A DNA stretch of 52,334 bases from Bacillota bacterium. GTDB taxonomy: Bacteria; Bacillota; Desulfitobacteriia; Desulfitobacteriales; JAJXUE01. A model generated the notes under the pieces. The model saw nothing but the letters and a program-made list of their open reading frames with translations. It made no database searches and was not told the DNA's origin. The position numbers were made by a program, and so were the translations under genes. The DNA is taken from NCBI GenBank assembly GCA_021811155.1, contig JAJZPO010000008.1:1-52334 (forward strand). The letters are read 5' to 3'. Positions 28,511 through 34,647 of this stretch are shown piece after piece. Position 1 is the first letter of the stretch. The number at the start of each line of letters is the position of its first letter.

Positions 28511-28608
28511 TACCTCAGGAAAGTATATACTCGGCAACTTTTGCCGAGTATATCGAACACGGGCACTAAAACGCGCGCGCTGAGGAAAAACGAAGCGCGC
28601 GTTTCTTG
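28511..28608 (+). repeat. Modular hairpin repeat, medium copy C (lacks the central module)
   Basis: TACCTCAGGAAAGTATATACTCGGCAACTTTTGCCGAGTATATCGAACACGGGCACTAAAACGCGCGCGCTGAGGAAAAACGAAGCGCGCGTTTCTTG. Confidence 0.87.
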
Positions 28609-28804
28609 TGGGGGAGTCGGTTTATGGCAACTTTAGTCGAACGGGTAAATTTGTTGCACATACAGGCAGGATTGCTGCGCGAAGTGGTAGAATAGCTAAA
28701 TATCGTTCGGGCCTGCATGGCTTCGCTTTCGGTTCGCGCCGGCTAAGCCTCGCCCCGATAGTGAATAAATTTACAAATAATTAAACTAATTGCGGGTGAA
28801 AGCA

Positions 28805-29479
28805 GTGAGCAGTGAAATCAGTACAATTGACCCGGAAAAAAAGGGAGTCAGGGCAAAGGAGAAGGTAGTCAGCCCTCTGGCTGCGGCAACTGTCATAATA
28901 ATCACTGTGGCGGCGCTCCTGACCGCCGGGGCTTTTGTCGGGTACAAATTCTTTTGGAACATCTATGACAAGGACAGTAAGGTCGCGCATGACTTTAAGG
29001 CGGCCACGGCCAGGGTAAACGCGAACCCCAACGATCCCGGGTCCCGTCTGGCCCTGGGGTGGAGCTACGCGCAGCAGGGCGAGCTGGACAAAGCCATGGA
29101 ACAATACCAGGATGCCTTAGAACTGGAGCCGGATAACATTGTTGCCAGATACAACATCGCCCTGGTGAAGATTGCCCAAAAGGATTTGCAGGGGGCCAGA
29201 GCAGACCTGGAAGGGTTAAGAAAGGACACACCTGAGTATCTGGCGGCCCGCGCCACCCTGGGAAAAGTGTACCGGGAATTGGGCGACTGCCAGCTGTCTG
29301 CCCAGGAGTTGGAACTGGTTGCAAGCACGGACGGCGGCAATGCGGACATCCTGTTTGAACTGGGAAAGACCTATGAGAAGATGGGGGATAAGGCCAAGGC
29401 TAAAAGCGCATATCAAAAAGCTTTGAGCTTTGCCCCGGGCGATACGGGTATCCAGGCGGCTTTGGCGGCGCTGAACTGA
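28805..29479 (+). CDS. Module 4: membrane-anchored TPR protein
   Basis: N-terminal TM then TPRs (GELDKAMEQYQDALELEPDNIVARYNIALVKI); GTG start after gggtgaaa. Confidence 0.88.
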   Translation: MSSEISTIDPEKKGVRAKEKVVSPLAAATVIIITVAALLTAGAFVGYKFFWNIYDKDSKVAHDFKAATARVNANPNDPGSRLALGWSYAQQGELDKAMEQYQDALELEPDNIVARYNIALVKIAQKDLQGARADLEGLRKDTPEYLAARATLGKVYRELGDCQLSAQELELVASTDGGNADILFELGKTYEKMGDKAKAKSAYQKALSFAPGDTGIQAALAALN

Positions 29480-29566
29480 AAACCAGACCAGACAGAAGGG
29501 AGTGTGCGGCCCGGGTTTCTGCAAGCCTGCCGCCGGTACGGCATTACGGGGACCTGGCAAGGACTA

Positions 29567-30511
29567 ATGAAGCTTAAGAAGTTGGTAATGGTCGTTTTGC
29601 TGATTGTTTTAACCAGCCTGTTGGCGTTTGGCTACTTTTACTTCATCAGGCAGGATCCGCTGGAAACTGTAAAAGGCATTAACCCCGCGGTTAAGTTAAA
29701 TAAGCCGCCCAAGTTTCTTTACGCCATCAACAGCGAGCCCGCTCACCCCCTGGACAGACCGGCTGCTGTAATGGTGGTCAATCAAAGGATTTATGTCTCA
29801 GACGTCGGCAAAGGGCTGGTGGCGGTTTATGACTACAACGGCAAATTTGAGAGCTACCTGAGGCCGGGCACAAGAAATTTTGCCTCGCCCTACGGCCTGG
29901 CTTCGGATGGGAAAAACCTTTATGTAGCTGATCCCGGTCTGCACCAGATATTTGTGTTTGATGCAAACGGCAAATATCTCCGAACATTTGAACCGCAGGG
30001 AGTGCGGTTAGGGGCCCCGGGCGCCATGCTGTTTCATCAGGACAGGCTTTATGTCAGTGACCAGCCGGTTCACAAGGTGTATGCTTTTGCCCCCTCGGGC
30101 GCTTTGCTGCAGTCGTACGGCTCGCAGGGCCACGGGGAGGGGCAGCTCTACTTTCCCCATGGCATAGCAGTGGACGAAGGTGGCAAGGTTTATGTGGCTG
30201 ACTCAGGCAATGACCGGATCGAAGTCTATAATTCCGACGGTTCCAGCGCCGGAGCCATAGGAGGAGATCAGATGTCCACTCCCAGGGGGCTGTTTTGCGA
30301 CCGCAAGGGGAATTTTTGGCTAGTAGCCGGTATGGCTAACAGGGTTTTTGTGTACGGCAGCGACAGCAAGAAAGTACTGGAATTTGGGAACTACGGCCCG
30401 GATTATGGGCAGATTTCTCTGCCAAACGGGATTTTTCTGGACAAGTCCGGCCGGCTCTACATCACCGAAATGGGCAATTCCAGGGTTTCAGTCTTCAGTC
30501 TCAATGATTGA
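29567..30511 (+). CDS. Module 4: membrane-anchored NHL-repeat protein
   Basis: MKLKKLVMVVLLIVLTSLLAFGYFYF TM; NHL blades (YVADSGNDRIEVYNSDGSS). Confidence 0.92.
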   Translation: MKLKKLVMVVLLIVLTSLLAFGYFYFIRQDPLETVKGINPAVKLNKPPKFLYAINSEPAHPLDRPAAVMVVNQRIYVSDVGKGLVAVYDYNGKFESYLRPGTRNFASPYGLASDGKNLYVADPGLHQIFVFDANGKYLRTFEPQGVRLGAPGAMLFHQDRLYVSDQPVHKVYAFAPSGALLQSYGSQGHGEGQLYFPHGIAVDEGGKVYVADSGNDRIEVYNSDGSSAGAIGGDQMSTPRGLFCDRKGNFWLVAGMANRVFVYGSDSKKVLEFGNYGPDYGQISLPNGIFLDKSGRLYITEMGNSRVSVFSLND

Positions 30512-30556
30512 AGCGAGGGTTTTGTAAAGTTTGACCGTGAAAGGAGGTGAAAATGA

Positions 30557-31999
30557 TTGAATTCAGTTAGCGCGCAAAGCAAGAGGCACTCCGCTATGAG
30601 CAAGGTTTGGCTCATTGTTGGCAAGAGGCGCCCCTGTTTGAGGAGGGTTTGCCTTATGATTGGCTTAAGCGTCGCCTTGATGATGTTCCTTGGCAGCGCG
30701 GCCTTGGCTGCAACCAATAATCCCCACGGCAACTACACTGCAAACACCAATGCGTGCGCCATGTGCCACAAAACCCATACGGCTTCCTCCCCAAGGCTAT
30801 TGGGCTTTCAAGCGACATACGCCGGCAGCGAGTCATCACCGAATGAGACATACAAGATTTGCCTGTACTGTCATGGTACTGCAGCTTCCGGCAGTATCTA
30901 CAACATACAGGATGGCATAATTGAAGAGGGTACCAATGTCTGGGCGACGCCCGGAGGCGGCATGGAGAAGATGACCGGCATTGAAGGTCCAAATTCCCTG
31001 GTAAGTACGCCGCCCACGGCGACGGTGACTTCCAAGCACAAGGTTGCCGGCGCCACTGCAGACCAAAGCATCCCCGGGGCCGCCACTATGGGAACAGGCA
31101 TACTCTTTACCTGCAGCAGCTGCCACGACCCTCATGGAACATCCAACAGCAGGCAGTTAAGGGATACCATTACCGTGGTAGGAATAGGGGGCAGCGGGAC
31201 CAAGACTACCAGCGCCACCGGTGTCCAGGTGACTATCTCGAGTCAGGGAACCAATGAGGTTACAACATGGAATAGCGCCATCAACAATTTCTGCGGCGCC
31301 TGTCATGCTGACTACAATGCACAGACCGCCGGGAGCGGCAATACTCCCACCGACGCCGCCAATTATTACACCGCCGGAAAATACAGGCACCAGGTGGGGA
31401 TGGCCCCGAATGCTGGCATTAACAGCGCCAGGTTCAACTTAGATTACAATGCTCTGCCCCTGAGCAGCGACGGTAACTTGATAACCTGCATGACTTGTCA
31501 TATGGCCCATGGCACCACGGCCACAGTTACCAATTATGCTCCTCCCACGGGTGTTTCGCCGGCTACCCTCTTGCGCATGGATGAGCGGGGCGCATGCGAA
31601 AACTGCCACCGCAAAACCCCATCCACTACTGCAGCCACGGTTGCCGGGGTGAGTCTCAGCAGCGACAAGCTGTACCTGACTGTAACCTTCGACCAGTACA
31701 TGCTGGCCCAGCCTTCCGGCAGTCCTGTGCTTGGGAATTCAGCGCTCAATCTGGCCAATTACGCGCTGTATAATGGAAGCGGCACACTGATTCCTGCGGC
31801 CAACTGGCAGACTACCGGCACCACGCTGGCATCAATTCAGCCCTCCGGGGACAGGCTTGGCAAAGTCGTGACCATCGGACCGATTAAAACCAATCTGGGG
31901 ACTTCGGGAGCCAACTGGAAAGTGGTTGTTACCAATGTCAACGACTTAAACGCCAAACCGATGAGCACTACCGCCAACTTTGGAACCTTTTCCTATTAA
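30557..31999 (+). CDS. Module 4: secreted OmcS-like hexaheme c-type cytochrome with C-terminal beta-rich extension
   Basis: CAMCHKTH, CLYCHGT, CSSCHDPHG, CGACHADYN, CMTCHMAHG, CENCHRK then VAGVSLSSDKLYLTVTFDQYML...; start uncertain (TTG 30557 or ATG 30596). Confidence 0.87.
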   Translation: MNSVSAQSKRHSAMSKVWLIVGKRRPCLRRVCLMIGLSVALMMFLGSAALAATNNPHGNYTANTNACAMCHKTHTASSPRLLGFQATYAGSESSPNETYKICLYCHGTAASGSIYNIQDGIIEEGTNVWATPGGGMEKMTGIEGPNSLVSTPPTATVTSKHKVAGATADQSIPGAATMGTGILFTCSSCHDPHGTSNSRQLRDTITVVGIGGSGTKTTSATGVQVTISSQGTNEVTTWNSAINNFCGACHADYNAQTAGSGNTPTDAANYYTAGKYRHQVGMAPNAGINSARFNLDYNALPLSSDGNLITCMTCHMAHGTTATVTNYAPPTGVSPATLLRMDERGACENCHRKTPSTTAATVAGVSLSSDKLYLTVTFDQYMLAQPSGSPVLGNSALNLANYALYNGSGTLIPAANWQTTGTTLASIQPSGDRLGKVVTIGPIKTNLGTSGANWKVVVTNVNDLNAKPMSTTANFGTFSY

Positions 32000-32168
32000 A
32001 TCTTTGCTTCTTGCGCTCTCAGGCGACGGCCTTGCCGCCGCCTGAGTTATTTTTGTTCTTGGGAAATCTTTTAGCATAACAAGGACAAGGCCCGCATAGA
32101 TTCTTATAACAAACATTGCCGGATGATGGAAGATTATGTTAATCAAATTCCTGAAAGGAGAGAGGATA

Positions 32169-32723
32169 ATGGTGCGGCGGGTCTATGTCATTAACCGCAG
32201 GATTTTAGGTCTGGTAGGTTTGGCAGTGGTGCTGGCGGCGGCAGGGGTGGTTGCCTGGCAGTTGCTGTGGAGCGGGAAAAACCAGGCTGCGTTTTCCCAG
32301 CGGAATACCCCGGAGATTACGGTATCCTCCATTGCCCTGGAACCGAAAACCGTGGTTCGGGACTTGACTTACGAAGGAATTGTTTTTCCGATGAACCAGC
32401 TGTTTAAGGGCAAAGAGTTTACGGCCGTTGTCAGCTTCAAGAACAGCAGCGACAAGGTTTTGAAGGAAATTCCGGTGCAGGTGGTTTTGTCCGTAGAAGG
32501 CAAAACCCCGCTTACCAGGAGCGGCAAGATAAAGGAGATCCCTCCCGGCGGGGTAGTCACCCTCAACTTTGCCAAGTTTTCTGTGCTCGGGGACGCCAAG
32601 GGCAAGGATGTAAAGGCAGGCCTGCACCAACTGCAAGTAAAAGTACTCCCGAATCCGGCCGGAGGTGTGGAACTGGCCAACGAGCAGGCGATGATGTTCT
32701 TTGTGGACAGCAAAGTGAAGTAG
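32169..32723 (+). CDS. Membrane-anchored extracytoplasmic protein of unknown function
   Basis: MVRRVYVINRRILGLVGLAVVLAAAGVVAWQLLW TM; single beta-rich domain (KEFTAVVSFKNSSDKVLKEIPVQVVLSVEGK); RBS gaaaggagagagg. Confidence 0.75.
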   Translation: MVRRVYVINRRILGLVGLAVVLAAAGVVAWQLLWSGKNQAAFSQRNTPEITVSSIALEPKTVVRDLTYEGIVFPMNQLFKGKEFTAVVSFKNSSDKVLKEIPVQVVLSVEGKTPLTRSGKIKEIPPGGVVTLNFAKFSVLGDAKGKDVKAGLHQLQVKVLPNPAGGVELANEQAMMFFVDSKVK

Positions 32724-32785
32724 TTTTTGGCGCTACTTTGGAGCAGAAGTCAGAAGTCAGAAGTCAGGAGTCAGAATGTGAAAGC

Positions 32786-32820
32786 GCTAGGACGTCGGGG
32801 ACGGTTCTGTTTGTCCTAGC
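32786..32820. repeat. REP-like palindrome
   Basis: GCTAGGACGTCGGGGACGGTTCTGTTTGTCCTAGC. Confidence 0.65.
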
Positions 32821-32952
32821 TAATTTTGCTGAACTGTGGCGCTTTACCGCGAGTCAAGTAGGAAGGTTTTAAGTCCTCAGAAATCGTCCCTAGCTGAATC
32901 TTCTGTCCTGAGACATCGAAAGAAAGGGACCTGTCAAGATTCGGCAGGATTT

Positions 32953-32985
32953 GCTAGGACGTTCAGAACCGTCCCCGTTATCCTA
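32953..32985. repeat. REP-like palindrome, inverted relative to 32786
   Basis: GCTAGGACGTTCAGAACCGTCCCCGTTATCCTA. Confidence 0.65.
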
Positions 32986-33090
32986 TTAACCGCCGCCTTT
33001 TGGGTGGTATTTTTTTTCCTGGGGGGGCCAGGAAGGAAGACTCTGGATAGTATAATAGTGATTACAGCATTGTCGAAGGGGGCACGCCCC

Positions 33091-33795
33091 ATGCGAGTAA
33101 GCCCCACTGCGCCAGGTCTTGTCGGCACCGGTGTTGCGGCTCCGGGGACATCTCTGCCGCTGCCGTCATTGACAGTCAGCCTTTGGTTGATTTCGCCGGT
33201 AAGTTCTGCCGTAGGGTCACCCAGACTCGCTTATGCCCAGAATATTACGAGCGCCGGGGTTCCGGGAGCCGGCTTTTGGGTAGTGGTTTTGGATTTTGTT
33301 GTCCAGCTTGTTGCGTGGATCTGCGGAGAAGGCAGGGTGGTGCGGCCGGACCCTTCCGGCATAGCCATGCCGGAAGGGTCTGTCAGCATGAGCCTGCCTG
33401 AGTTGGCGGAATTTGTGGCGAGGCTGAAAACGGGCAGGTGGGACCCGCCTGCAAAAGCATATCCCGCAGTGGTCGAAGGGGAGGTGACCCGACCGGGGGT
33501 ACAGGTGATTTCCCCGGCTTATCTGACCCTGTTCCTCCTGGTCAGCGGGACGGTTTCCGGCCGGGAAGGTGCTCCGATGTTGAGCATATTTGTGCCTTTG
33601 ATCAGTTTCAAAGGTTTGACCGGCGGGCTGCCTATCCTCATCATGGGTCTGATCGCCACGATTTTGGTCCGTACCGTGGTACCGCCGACATCTTCAGGCC
33701 TCCTGCCGGATGAGCAAGCGCAAGAACCGGTGTTTCAGTTGAAAGCCCAGGAGCTGATTCAACTGCTGCGGGGGTTTGGGAAGTACTTTAAGTAG
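33091..33795 (+). CDS. Hypothetical protein with hydrophobic segments
   Basis: The ORF opens at 32836 but its 5' part overlaps a REP-like palindrome; MRVSPTAPGLVG at 33091 is a more plausible start. No recognised family. Confidence 0.4.
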   Translation: MRVSPTAPGLVGTGVAAPGTSLPLPSLTVSLWLISPVSSAVGSPRLAYAQNITSAGVPGAGFWVVVLDFVVQLVAWICGEGRVVRPDPSGIAMPEGSVSMSLPELAEFVARLKTGRWDPPAKAYPAVVEGEVTRPGVQVISPAYLTLFLLVSGTVSGREGAPMLSIFVPLISFKGLTGGLPILIMGLIATILVRTVVPPTSSGLLPDEQAQEPVFQLKAQELIQLLRGFGKYFK

Positions 33796-33904
33796 AAGTC
33801 GGGAGTCAGGAGTCGGGAGTCAGAACTCAGGCTCCGATGCCGCTGCGCGGCATCGCTGATGCATGAAACAAGGGCTGGTTAGCCGTAGGGTCGGTTGATA
33901 AAGG

Positions 33905-34070
33905 GTGTCAAGGGGACAGTCCCCTTGACACCTGTTTCTATGAATTTAGACCGGGTCTCGAGCTACCACGGTGAATGGTGAAGTGAAGAGCCGGATGCCT
34001 TAATAGGGCACATCCGGTTCTGTGAGGGGGCGTCGACCGTGAGGTCGACCTCTACTCGACCCAACTGACT
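33905..34070 (+). mobile_element. Group II intron 3'-end remnant (domains V/VI), copy 1, with GTGTCAAGGGGACAGTCCCCTTGACAC palindrome
   Basis: GAGCCGGATGCCTTAATAGGGCACATCCGGTTCTGTGAGGGGG resembles domain V; GTCGACCGTGAGGTCGACCTCTACTCGACC resembles domain VI/3' end. Confidence 0.6.
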
Positions 34071-34313
34071 CGGACTCGAAAAGGTTTTTTGGGTGATCAG
34101 CGGTGCCGCCAGGCGGCATGGAAGTCTGAATTCTGAACAAGGAAGATAGGCCGTTCTCTCCGTCAGGGGAGTTTTTTATTTTGATCAACTGCACAGAGCA
34201 AATTGCCGTTTTCCCAGGAACCTAGCGTCAGAGAACCCACTTAGTCCGGACTTTTCCGGGCAATCGAGTCAACTACCTAGCTAGGTTCATCCAACCGTGA
34301 GACTCCCACTTCA

Positions 34314-34472
34314 GTGTCAAGGGGACAGTCCCCTTGACACCTGAATTTAGACCGGGTCTCGAGCTACCACGGTGAATGGTGAAGTGAAGAGCCGGATGCC
34401 TTAATAGGGCACGTCCGGTTCTGTGAGGGGGCGTCGACCGTGAGGTCGACCTCTACTCGACCCAACTGACTC
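34314..34472 (+). mobile_element. Group II intron 3'-end remnant (domains V/VI), copy 2
   Basis: Near-identical to copy 1 (ACATCC to ACGTCC; lacks the TTTCTAT between palindrome and GAATTTAGACC). Confidence 0.6.
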
Positions 34473-34647
34473 AAGGCTCATTTGTGAAAAGAATAACGCA
34501 GTTTTTCTAAATTTTTTAGAACATTGGGAAGGATATAGTGTATCCACGGCGAATTTTCTAATAAATCGAAAATAGTACTATTTCACCCGGTGTAATTTCT
34601 AACTTTTAGTAAGATGCGTATAATGAGACATGGGGAGGTGATTTTGA

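Noticed and set aside
28660-28770. tRNA or small RNA gene around CATGGCTTCGCTTTCGGTTCGCGCC
   Set aside because: GGTTCG resembles a T-loop but no acceptor or anticodon stem could be assembled.
32836-33090. N-terminal extension of the hypothetical ORF
   Set aside because: Overlaps a REP-like palindrome and has no credible start; likely non-coding read-through of an open frame.
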